This document shows positions 1 through 6,244 of a stretch of 11,030 bases of DNA, one piece after another. How positions within the stretch are numbered: the stretch's first letter is position 1; every line of letters begins with the position of its first letter. The DNA comes from Candidatus Rokuibacteriota bacterium (GTDB lineage: Bacteria > JAUVQV01), in contig JAUWCW010000037.1 in the NCBI GenBank assembly GCA_030609125.1, positions 1-11,030 on the forward strand. The letters run 5' to 3'. Under the pieces are notes generated by a model that ran no database searches, had not been told where the DNA came from, and saw only the letters and a program-made list of their open reading frames with translations. The translations under genes and the position numbers were made by a program.

Positions 1-15
1 CGGTGCGGCAACCGC

Positions 16-216
16 TCACTTCAGCGGCCCCGAGCCGGCAAGGACGTCCTTATCGGAGTGACTCTCGCTGTGGTGGATGCGCCCTCCTGCAACCCGAAAC
101 CTGTGGCAGACATGCCCGCCGTCCTTTCCGGGAACGCACAGCTGCAGGCTTGAATTCTCCGGAAGGTTCCGCCCGAGCTCTTTGAGGGCGTCTACCGTTC
201 CTCTTTCAAGTTTCAT
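16..216 (-). CDS. Small Cys/His-containing protein of unknown function (66 aa)
   Basis: I do not recognise this 66-residue protein. It is called because its ATG at 216 is preceded by the best Shine-Dalgarno sequence in the window, AGGAGGTGA at 231-223, at ideal spacing, and because it lies 48 bp downstream of the SGNH hydrolase on the same strand. The first 20 residues look helical and charged. The middle and C-terminal half carry C27, H35, C37, H38, H48, H49 and H53, a density that could form a metal site, although no known zinc-finger spacing is evident. There is no signal peptide or membrane segment, so it is probably cytoplasmic. It ends in TGA at 16-18. Its third-position GC is somewhat lower than that of its neighbours. 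It may be translated from the same transcript as the hydrolase. The reading frame is well supported by the start signal, but the function is unknown. Confidence 0.6.
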   Translation of the reverse strand: MKLERGTVDALKELGRNLPENSSLQLCVPGKDGGHVCHRFRVAGGRIHHSESHSDKDVLAGSGPLK

Positions 217-222
217 GATCTC

Positions 223-231
223 TCACCTCCT
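223..231 (-). promoter_or_regulatory. Strong ribosome binding site of the 66-aa gene
   Basis: On the minus strand the sequence AGGAGGTGA ends 6 bases before the ATG at 216. It matches the 16S rRNA tail complement over nine bases. No other gene here has a comparable site, and this is the main evidence that the small open frame is translated. Confidence 0.75.
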
Positions 232-264
232 GATATTAGATACCAGGCGAGACAATAGGTTTCT

Positions 265-780
265 TCAGAGCCCCAGAAACTCCTCCAGGGCCTCGGACCA
301 GACGCGGTAGCCCTCGGCGCTGAGGTGCACCCCGTCCTCGAGGAGCAGCTCCAGACGGACCTTTCCGCTCGCATCCAGAAACCGGGCGGTGAGGTCGAAA
401 AACTCGGCCCCCTTCTCGTGGGCGATCTCGCAGATCTCGTCGTTGATGCCGTCGAGGGCCGACGGGTCGATCCATTCCGGGTGGGCCGGCAGAACGCTGT
501 GCAGGACGATCCTCGCCTCCGGATGACTCCGTCGCAGCTTCTCGGCGAGGAGCCGGTAGATGTCGAGGAACGAGTGGTCTCCCATGAGGACGTCGTTGGT
601 TCCGGTCATGACGAGGACGGTATCGACGTCGGGATAGTCCTGCGCGGCCCGCCCGGTCCTCGCCAGCAGCCCTCCCGTGGTCTCCCCGGCGATGCCGAGG
701 TTGTAGACCGTGTGCCCGGGAAATCTCCCCTGCCAGTCGAAGTACTCCACCAGCGAGTGACCGAGAAAGAGGATTTTCAT
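265..780 (-). CDS. SGNH/GDSL-family hydrolase
   Basis: Predicted 171-aa esterase or lipase of the SGNH hydrolase superfamily, cytoplasmic because no signal peptide is present. The four conserved blocks are visible. Block I is GHSL with the nucleophile Ser9 (a GHSL variant of GDSL). Block II is NLGIAGETT around Gly29/Gly32. Block III is GTND with Asn62. Block V is DGVHLS with catalytic Asp149 and His152. The length is normal for single-domain bacterial members, which include acyl-CoA thioesterase/lysophospholipase-like enzymes. The substrate cannot be read from the sequence. The ATG at 780 is the natural start because it begins directly with the beta-strand leading to block I. A purine-rich GAGGAGG lies about 19 bases upstream, rather far for efficient use. 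It is divergent from the methyltransferase gene and followed after 48 bp by a 66-aa gene. Confidence 0.9.
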   Translation of the reverse strand: MKILFLGHSLVEYFDWQGRFPGHTVYNLGIAGETTGGLLARTGRAAQDYPDVDTVLVMTGTNDVLMGDHSFLDIYRLLAEKLRRSHPEARIVLHSVLPAHPEWIDPSALDGINDEICEIAHEKGAEFFDLTARFLDASGKVRLELLLEDGVHLSAEGYRVWSEALEEFLGL

Positions 781-804
781 CGTATTGGGCGTTCCCCCGC
801 CTCC

Positions 805-833
805 TCTTTACCGTTCACGGGAGAGAATGTCAA
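805..833 (-). promoter_or_regulatory. Possible promoter for the SGNH hydrolase gene
   Basis: A perfect -35 hexamer TTGACA (833-828, minus strand) is followed after 17 bp by TAAAGA (810-805), which matches the -10 consensus at only three of six positions. Transcription would start near 798 and give a leader of about 18 bases. That leader can form a small GGCG/CGCC hairpin (787-800). The weak -10 keeps confidence low. Confidence 0.35.
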
Positions 834-859
834 ATTCACCGGGAGACCAATCGTGAACG
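812..859. repeat. Inverted repeat between divergent promoters, possible operator
   Basis: CGTTCACG at 812-819 is repeated as its exact reverse complement CGTGAACG at 852-859. A third half-site-like TTCACCGGGAGA at 835-846 resembles TTCACGGGAGA at 814-824 as a direct repeat. One arm lies in the spacer of the leftward promoter and the other just upstream of the -35 of the rightward promoter, a placement typical of a shared operator. No regulator gene is nearby, so this is only a candidate site. Confidence 0.35.
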
Positions 860-864
860 ACAGG

Positions 865-893
865 TTGACTCCACGGGAAAAGAACGAAAAAAT
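865..893 (+). promoter_or_regulatory. Possible promoter for the methyltransferase gene
   Basis: TTGACT (865-870), a 17-bp spacer and AAAAAT (888-893) form a sigma-70-like element. The -10 ends 9 bases before the ATG at 903, so the transcript would have almost no leader. The methyltransferase has no clear Shine-Dalgarno sequence, which fits a leaderless or very short-leader mRNA. Confidence 0.4.
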
Positions 894-902
894 GGGGCCG
901 CC

Positions 903-1910
903 ATGAAAAACCACGAGCCCGGCGGCGCACAGAACCCGGGGGAGATTCTCGGCATATCCGGAGCCTTCTGGAAGAGCCTTGCCCTCCACGCCGGCGTGAA
1001 GCTCGACCTTTTCAGCGTCATCGGAGAAGAGGTTCCGTCGGCGCGCGAGATCTCCGAAAGACTCGACGGCGACGAACGGGGAATCGGCACCCTCCTCAAC
1101 GCCCTCACCGCCATGGGGCTGCTTTTCAAGAAGGGGGGGCGTTTCGGGAACACCCCTGCCGCGAAGGCCTTCCTCGTGAAGGGGTCCCCCCGCTACGTGG
1201 GCTACATGATCCGTCACCACGCCAACCTCGTCGATTCCTGGAGCAGGCTGGACGAGGCGGCCCTCACGGGCAAACCGTCCCGCCGGGGCGCAAGACACGA
1301 TGCCGGGAACTATCTCGAGGACTTCATCATGGGCATGCACAACAACACCGTCGGCTACGCCCCCCGGGCGGTGAAGGAAATCAGCCTCGAGGGCCGCCGG
1401 AAGCTGCTGGATATCGGCGGCGGCCCGGGAACCTGGGCGATACACTTCGCCCTGGCCAATCCCGGCCTGAGGGCAACGATCTTCGACCTTCCCGACACGC
1501 GCCCTTTCGCCGACAGGACGGTGGCGCAGTACGGGCTTTCCGACCGCGTGTCGTTTCACGCCGGAGACTTCAACACCGACGAGCTTCCGTGCTGCTGCGA
1601 CGCCGCCTGGCTCTCTCACATCCTTCACGGGGAGGGGCCCGAAAACTGCCGGAAAATCATCGCGAAGGCCGTCGCCGCCCTCGATCCGGGCGGCATCATC
1701 ATGATCCACGAGTTCATCCTCGACGACGACAAGACAAGCCCCCCCTTCCCCGCCCTCTTCAGCCTGAACATGCTCACCGGCACCCCCGAGGGCCGGGCCT
1801 ATTCGAGGGGGGAACTGGAGGAGATGCTCGCCGAAGCCGGCGTCGGAAAGATCGAGATGCTCCCCTTTCAGGGCCCCACCGAGTCGCGGATCCTCCGCGG
1901 AACCGTCTGA
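903..1910 (+). CDS. SAM-dependent O-methyltransferase, ASMT/COMT (Methyltransf_2) type
   Basis: Predicted 335-aa cytoplasmic methyltransferase related to acetylserotonin, caffeate and hydroxyneurosporene O-methyltransferases. Residues 15-95 form the helical winged-helix dimerisation domain typical of this family (GAFWKSLALHAGVKLDLF, then TLLNALTAMGLLFKKGGRF). The SAM-binding motif I is LLDIGGGPGTWA at 168-179, with the acidic motif II FDLP at 194-197 and GDF at 221-223. His242 in LSHILHGEGPENC aligns with the catalytic His of plant COMT enzymes. DPGG at 261-264 precedes the next core strand. The substrate is unknown, and bacterial members act on quinone-like, pigment or polyketide hydroxyls. 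Three consecutive cysteines at 230-232 just before the catalytic segment are unusual. The ATG at 903 has no strong ribosome binding site. A FetB-like gene follows after 13 bp, probably in the same operon. Confidence 0.88.
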   Translation: MKNHEPGGAQNPGEILGISGAFWKSLALHAGVKLDLFSVIGEEVPSAREISERLDGDERGIGTLLNALTAMGLLFKKGGRFGNTPAAKAFLVKGSPRYVGYMIRHHANLVDSWSRLDEAALTGKPSRRGARHDAGNYLEDFIMGMHNNTVGYAPRAVKEISLEGRRKLLDIGGGPGTWAIHFALANPGLRATIFDLPDTRPFADRTVAQYGLSDRVSFHAGDFNTDELPCCCDAAWLSHILHGEGPENCRKIIAKAVAALDPGGIIMIHEFILDDDKTSPPFPALFSLNMLTGTPEGRAYSRGELEEMLAEAGVGKIEMLPFQGPTESRILRGTV

Positions 1911-1923
1911 ACGGTGACGGCCG

Positions 1924-2661
1924 ATGAACCAGTCGATCTACACCATTTCCCTTCTCGATCTCGCCTGGGTCTTCATCCCCGTGGGCATCGTCATAGCCAT
2001 CCACCTGCGCTGGTCCATGGGGACAGCCTCGCTGTTTCACGGGTTTGCCAGGATGTTCATTCAACTCCTCCTGACAGGCTACGCGCTGGCGTACATATTC
2101 GACTCCAGCCGGCCCCTGTTCATCCTGGGAATCCTCTGCGTCATGCTCGCGGCCGCCGGCCTCATTTCCCTGAGGCCCGTCAGTGAAAAGCGCGCGTCCC
2201 TCTACCTCAAGGCGCTGGCAGCGATCTCGGCGGGAGGGATCCTGACTCTGGTGATCGTCACCCAGGCCGTCATCTCCCTCGAGCGCTGGTATGAGCCGCG
2301 CTACGTCATACCCATCGCGGGGATGATATTCGCCAACGCCATGAACGCCGTGAGCATCGGCGCCGAGCGCTTCGAGGCCGAGTACGGCAGGGAAAGAGAC
2401 TACGTGAAGGCCCGGGCGGCGGCCCTCAAGGCCTCGCTCATTCCCATCACCAATTCCCTCTTCGCCGTCGGCATCGTGTCTCTCCCCGGCATGATGACCG
2501 GCCAGATACTCTCCGGCGTCTCCCCGCTGATCGCCGCGCGCTACCAGATCATGGTGATGTGCATGGTCTTCGGGTCGGCGGGGATCTCCTCGGCCCTCTA
2601 TCTCTACTTCATCAAGGGAGAGGTCCGGGAATCGTCAGATCCCTCGTTTCACTCGGGATGA
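1924..2661 (+). CDS. FetB/UPF0014-family membrane protein, orphan and with shortened coupling loop
   Basis: This 245-aa integral membrane protein belongs to the COG0390/UPF0014 family (E. coli FetB, the permease of an iron exporter; plant ALS3). Hydrophobic helices lie at about 10-27, 40-59, 64-82, 95-117, 127-146, 173-190 and 207-229. Family signatures are IPIAGMI at 129-135, NAMNAVS at 138-144, VGIVSLPGMMTGQIL at 182-196 and YQIMVM at 207-212. FetB normally works with the ATPase FetA, but no ATPase gene is adjacent. From memory of the family, the cytosolic loop between NAM and the LIP motif normally contains a LALGAT-type segment that contacts the ATPase. Here that loop goes directly from RERDYVKARAAALKASLIP and is about 15 residues short. 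It follows the methyltransferase by 13 bp and converges on the histidine kinase gene with a 27-bp overlap. Family membership is secure; iron export is not established for this copy. Confidence 0.87.
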   Translation: MNQSIYTISLLDLAWVFIPVGIVIAIHLRWSMGTASLFHGFARMFIQLLLTGYALAYIFDSSRPLFILGILCVMLAAAGLISLRPVSEKRASLYLKALAAISAGGILTLVIVTQAVISLERWYEPRYVIPIAGMIFANAMNAVSIGAERFEAEYGRERDYVKARAAALKASLIPITNSLFAVGIVSLPGMMTGQILSGVSPLIAARYQIMVMCMVFGSAGISSALYLYFIKGEVRESSDPSFHSG

Positions 2662-4836
2662 CATGCTACGGGCACTCAGGACGGCGCTCAGCGCGCTGCT
2701 CAGATCGGTGACCGTGTACGGCTTGAGGACTACCCCTGAGAAACCCCACTTCCGATAGCCGGCCATGATCGGATTGTCCGAGTAGCCGCTCGAGACGATG
2801 GCCTTGACCTCCGGGTCCATTTTGGCAAGCTTCGAGACTGTCTTCTCTCCCCCCATCCCGCCGGGGACCGTCAGGTCCAGGATGACCGCGGCGTAGGGAT
2901 CTCCCGACTCCAGGGCCACCCGGTACATCTCGACCGCCCGGTTTCCTTCCTCGGCCGCATCCACCGTATACCCCAGGCGGCTGAGGATTGCCACACCGAC
3001 GTCCCTCACCTGTGCGTCGTCGTCCATGATGAGGATCCGTCCCTCACCCCGGACAGGGAGCAGAGCGGCGGCAGCTTCGTCAAGACTCCGGTGATCGGAC
3101 GCGGGAAGATAGATGGTGAAGGTTGTCCCCTCGCCCGGAGTGGAATGCACGAAGACCTCGCCCTCGTGCTTCTTCACGATGGAGTAGACCGTTGAAAGAC
3201 CCAGGCCGCTCCCCGTCTGCTTCGTCGAGAAGTACGGATCGAACACTTTGGCGAGGTGTTCCCGGGGAATGCCGACCCCTTCATCCCGCACGACAATCCG
3301 GACGAACTCGCCCTCCCCGGGGGGGAGGGTCGGACTGTCGCCGGCGCGCACGTTGTCGCACGCGAAGGTGACCGTCCCCCCCTGGGGCATGGCCTGGACG
3401 GCGTTGATCAGCAGGTTGCCCAGGGCCTGACTCATCTGCCCCTCATCCGCCTCCACGGGCCAGACGTCATCCGGGATCCTGAATTCGCACCTGACGTTCG
3501 ATCCGCTCAAGGCGAAAGCGGCCGCCTCCCTCATGACCTTTCCAACGGCGACGGTCTTCCTGACCGGCTCCCCCCCCCGGGAGAACGTTATCAGCTGCTG
3601 GGTGAGGTCCCGCGCCCGCAGGCTCGCCTTCTCGGCTTCCTTCAGCCGCCCGACTATCCTTTCGTCCTTGCCCGCGTAGAGGGCCGCCACCGACACGTTT
3701 CCCAGGATGGCGGTGAGAAGGTTGTTGAAGTCGTGGGCCAGGCCGCCCGCCAGAACGCCGAGGGACTCGAGCTTCTGTGCCCGCACCATCTCCGCTTCCA
3801 TCTTCCTGCGCTCCGTCACGTCCCGGGCGATGGCAAGCAGGTACTCCCTTTCGCCGACGGCGATGTAGGTGACGTTTATCTCCACCGGCAGGAGGGCGCC
3901 GTCCTTTTTCCTGTGCTCGCTGACGAGCATGACGGACCCTTTCCGCCGGACCTGCCGTGCGTGATCATCCCATGTGCGACTGTCGGCAACCTTCTCGTCG
4001 ATATCGACGACCCCTTTGCCGAGGAGCTCCTCACGCGTGTAGCCGAGGTCCGAGCAGGCCCTGTCGTTCACGTCGAGGAACGTGCCCGACGCCGGCTCGA
4101 TCACGAATATGGAGTCGTTGGAACGGTTCATCAGGTGGCGGAAAAGCTTCAACTCCTCCTCGGCCCTTTTTCTCTCCGTGATGTCGGAAATGAGCGAAAC
4201 AAAGCCCGTCACTTTCCCCTGGTCGTCCCGCCGGTAGTCCCAGTCGACCCGGACGTCCCGTATCCTGCCGCTTCGCGTCCTGTCTTTACCGAAATATGGA
4301 GTCGGCACGGGCTGCTCCCTGACAAGGTGTTTCTGGTAGGCGCGAAGATCTTCGCCCTTCTCCCGGGTTTCCTGGAACTCAAACATTGATTTTCCCACGA
4401 TTTCCTTCGGCCCGTATTCAAGCAGCCTGGCATGGGCCGAATTGGCGAACGTTATCCGCCCCTCGAGGTCGCTCTCCACAATGCCGTACGGAACGGCCTC
4501 CACGAGGGTGCGGTATTGCGCCTCGCTCTTGCGAAGGGATACCTCCGCCTTTTCGCGCCTCATGAGGTCGACGTTGATGTGCACGGAGTAGATAAAGACG
4601 AGAAAGAAGGTGATGAAGACGATTTCGAGGTAGTCCTCATAGCGGTCGAGGTGCTCCGTGACGCCGGTGTGCTGCAGAACGTTGAACACTCCCACGAGGA
4701 AGTAGATGCCCAGGGAAAGGTAGAGAAATACCTTCGAGGTCCGGTCAAACAGGGGAGCCCCGCTTCGCAAGACGCAGACGAGAGCACCGGCAAAGAAGAG
4801 GGTGGTGAGAACACTTATCGGCGCGGCGTAGTTCAT
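2635..4836 (-). CDS. Membrane-bound PAS hybrid sensor histidine kinase with C-terminal receiver
   Basis: 733-aa sensor kinase. Residues 1-90 hold three membrane helices (about 5-24, 36-54, 68-86). Two PAS domains follow (about 103-220 and 229-341, each ending in a D-x-T-E-R linker). The HisKA domain has its phosphorylated His368 in GGLAHDFNNLLTA. The ATPase domain has an N box around Asn478 (LLINAVQAM), DEGVGI at 518-523 and GSGLGL at 542-547. The C-terminal receiver domain (about 598-715) has acidic residues 605-607, phospho-acceptor Asp654 in LDLTVPGG, Ser682 and Lys705. It should autophosphorylate and pass phosphate to its own receiver, but no response regulator or phosphotransfer protein is in the window. 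The ATG at 4836 was chosen because it overlaps the stop of the upstream 93-aa gene as TGATG; longer in-frame starts would run inside that gene. A tract of nine G on the coding strand lies at 3570-3578 (codons for SRGGEP) between the His box and the N box. Its 3' end overlaps the FetB gene tail to tail. Confidence 0.93.
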   Translation of the reverse strand: MNYAAPISVLTTLFFAGALVCVLRSGAPLFDRTSKVFLYLSLGIYFLVGVFNVLQHTGVTEHLDRYEDYLEIVFITFFLVFIYSVHINVDLMRREKAEVSLRKSEAQYRTLVEAVPYGIVESDLEGRITFANSAHARLLEYGPKEIVGKSMFEFQETREKGEDLRAYQKHLVREQPVPTPYFGKDRTRSGRIRDVRVDWDYRRDDQGKVTGFVSLISDITERKRAEEELKLFRHLMNRSNDSIFVIEPASGTFLDVNDRACSDLGYTREELLGKGVVDIDEKVADSRTWDDHARQVRRKGSVMLVSEHRKKDGALLPVEINVTYIAVGEREYLLAIARDVTERRKMEAEMVRAQKLESLGVLAGGLAHDFNNLLTAILGNVSVAALYAGKDERIVGRLKEAEKASLRARDLTQQLITFSRGGEPVRKTVAVGKVMREAAAFALSGSNVRCEFRIPDDVWPVEADEGQMSQALGNLLINAVQAMPQGGTVTFACDNVRAGDSPTLPPGEGEFVRIVVRDEGVGIPREHLAKVFDPYFSTKQTGSGLGLSTVYSIVKKHEGEVFVHSTPGEGTTFTIYLPASDHRSLDEAAAALLPVRGEGRILIMDDDAQVRDVGVAILSRLGYTVDAAEEGNRAVEMYRVALESGDPYAAVILDLTVPGGMGGEKTVSKLAKMDPEVKAIVSSGYSDNPIMAGYRKWGFSGVVLKPYTVTDLSSALSAVLSARSMSSRVKRGI

Positions 4837-5117
4837 CAGACGCCCTTTTCCCCGTATTTGAAGTCCTTGCTCGCGCTCCAGCATCCCAGCATGAAGAATA
4901 CCCCGCCGAGCATGTAGGAGAGATGCTCCAGGAGGTTGAAGGAATCCTCCCACATCACCCCTTCCACGACGGTGAAGAAGGAGCCGGCGGCGATGGCGAA
5001 AAATCCCGCGTAGAAGTGGCGCAGCTGCGGCACGTCTCTCCTGGCGAAGACAAAGATCAGCAGGAAGACGCCCACGAGGGAAACGACCAGGGCAATGATC
5101 TCGCTTTCCTGGAACAT
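4836..5117 (-). CDS. Small three-helix membrane protein, likely sensor partner of the kinase
   Basis: 93-aa protein consisting almost entirely of three hydrophobic helices (about 7-24, 34-52, 65-80) separated by short polar loops (ARRDVPQLRH and MWEDSFNLLEHL). There is no signal peptide or enzymatic motif. Its stop codon overlaps the kinase start by one base (TGATG), so the two are translationally coupled and probably made in comparable amounts. Its layout closely resembles the N-terminal 86 residues of the kinase: same helix number and spacing, and an acidic/His-containing stretch before helix 3 that aligns without gaps (residues 62-74, sharing L63, L70, V73, F74). It may form a membrane complex with the kinase or be a duplicated sensor domain. 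The ATG at 5117 lies only 6 bases after a perfect TATAAT and has no proper ribosome binding site. Function is inferred from context only. Confidence 0.82.
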   Translation of the reverse strand: MFQESEIIALVVSLVGVFLLIFVFARRDVPQLRHFYAGFFAIAAGSFFTVVEGVMWEDSFNLLEHLSYMLGGVFFMLGCWSASKDFKYGEKGV

Positions 5118-5123
5118 GGCCCC

Positions 5124-5151
5124 ATTATAGGCAGACGGCCCCCGAAGGCAA
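5124..5151 (-). promoter_or_regulatory. Sigma-70-type promoter for the sensor/kinase pair
   Basis: Minus strand: TTGCCT (5151-5146), a 16-bp spacer and a perfect TATAAT (5129-5124). The -10 ends 6 bases before the ATG at 5117, so the predicted first base of the mRNA is at or next to the A of the start codon. It fits entirely within the 44-bp gap after the deacetylase stop, so the kinase pair can be expressed independently of the upstream envelope cluster. Confidence 0.6.
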
Positions 5152-5161
5152 TTTCACAGCT

Positions 5162-6244
5162 TCAGCGGCGGCTTCCCCGTATCCAGAGGTGGCTGTACCA
5201 GTAGTAGCGGTTCTCCGACCGGTGCCGCGCGGTACAGGTGTACTTGCTCCGCCCCACGGGCAGGGGCTCCCGGGCGGCGACCTCGAGGGTCAGCCCTTCC
5301 GGGCCGGTCCACGACGCGTCGATCTTCACCCCTCCCGCGCCGTAGCAGGCGAGAGTCTCTCTTTCGTAGTCCCCGGGCTCGAGTTTCAGCCGCAGCACCG
5401 GGGGTGAATCCCCCGGCGGCAGAACTGGATCGTCCGGAACGGCGGACACCACGGGAAGCGGAAGGCTTGCCGCTTTCACGGCAAACTGCGCCATGTCGGC
5501 GTACCCCCCGGCCATGGGGAACCGGGGCAGGGCGGTGAAGTCGCTCCCCCTCCACAGCGCCCCCGACTGCTGCCCGAAGCCGACGAGGCCGAGAGAGGCG
5601 ACGATCTCTCTCAGCGCCGTGTCATACTCGCCGTAGGGGTACGCGAAAAGCGCCGGGGAGGAGCCGAGCTCCTCTCCCAGCCTCTTCACGGAAAGACCGA
5701 TGTCCTCCTTCACCCGCTCGGTCCACTCGCCCTCGGTTTCCCCGGCACGCCGCCGCACCAGGTAGTCGTGGCGGTGGCCGTGGGCGGCAAAGGCCGCTCC
5801 CCCCGACTGCATCTCCCGCATCCGGTTCCAGGTCATGTAACTGTCGAACCCCTTGTCCACCCCCTCGGTGGTGACGAAAACGGTGAAGGGGTAGCCGTTT
5901 TCCCGCAGGAGGGGAAAGGCCCTCTCAGAGACCGACGTATAGGCGTCGTCGATGGTTATCCCCACGCACCTGTCGGGGAGCGGCTCGCCCTGGCGGAGAT
6001 GGGCGACGATCCTCTCCACCGGCCAGACGGCGAAGCCGCCGCTCTTCAAGTGGTCCAGGTGGCTCCTGAACTGCTCCATCGTCACGCTGGTCGCCGCCGG
6101 GGTGTCCGAGCCGAAGTGGTGGTACTGCAGGATGACGGCGGATCCGGCGGCGCGGACGGGAGCGGCCGTCGAGAGGAAACAGAGGCCGGCGACGACAATC
6201 CCGCCGGCGGCGGCTTTCCCCGCTGCCATCGCCGGCCGCCTCAT
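5162..6244 (-). CDS. Exported PgaB-like polysaccharide deacetylase (NodB/CE4)
   Basis: 360-aa secreted protein. Residues 1-32 are a signal peptide (basic MRR start, hydrophobic GGIVVAGLCFL core, cleavage near PVRA-AG). The NodB homology domain follows. ILQYHHF is at 38-44. The metal-binding and catalytic Asp pair is in TIDDAY (99-100). The histidine motif HGHRH is at 155-159 (H155 and H159 in the HxxxH positions). The third motif AYPYGEYD is near 201-208. These motifs are closest to the PgaB/IcaB type of CE4 enzyme, which removes acetyl groups from N-acetylglucosamine polymers. A C-terminal region of about 80 residues (280-360), rich in beta strands and ending in RYYWYSHLWIR, probably forms a separate beta-sandwich. 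The ATG at 6244 overlaps the stop of the Bax-like gene as ATGA, which fixes the start and implies translational coupling. No synthase for an exopolysaccharide is present, so peptidoglycan or a surface glycan encoded elsewhere could be the substrate. Confidence 0.87.
   Translation of the reverse strand: MRRPAMAAGKAAAGGIVVAGLCFLSTAAPVRAAGSAVILQYHHFGSDTPAATSVTMEQFRSHLDHLKSGGFAVWPVERIVAHLRQGEPLPDRCVGITIDDAYTSVSERAFPLLRENGYPFTVFVTTEGVDKGFDSYMTWNRMREMQSGGAAFAAHGHRHDYLVRRRAGETEGEWTERVKEDIGLSVKRLGEELGSSPALFAYPYGEYDTALREIVASLGLVGFGQQSGALWRGSDFTALPRFPMAGGYADMAQFAVKAASLPLPVVSAVPDDPVLPPGDSPPVLRLKLEPGDYERETLACYGAGGVKIDASWTGPEGLTLEVAAREPLPVGRSKYTCTARHRSENRYYWYSHLWIRGSRR

Noticed and set aside
777-1709. 310-codon open frame on the minus strand over the methyltransferase
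   Set aside because: Mirror frame of a gene with full methyltransferase motifs; no independent evidence of coding.
3256-4389. 377-codon open frame on the plus strand over the kinase
   Set aside because: Mirror frame of the PAS and HisKA region; the kinase strand carries all conserved motifs.
4837-4953. 39-residue N-terminal extension of the kinase from an ATG at 4953
   Set aside because: It would lie inside the 93-aa gene, encodes no hydrophobic or domain sequence, and the TGATG coupling at 4836 is a much better start.
5130-5161. Rho-independent terminator after the deacetylase gene
   Set aside because: Only a 2-3 bp stem around a TTCG loop can form and no T run follows; the stretch is better explained as a promoter.
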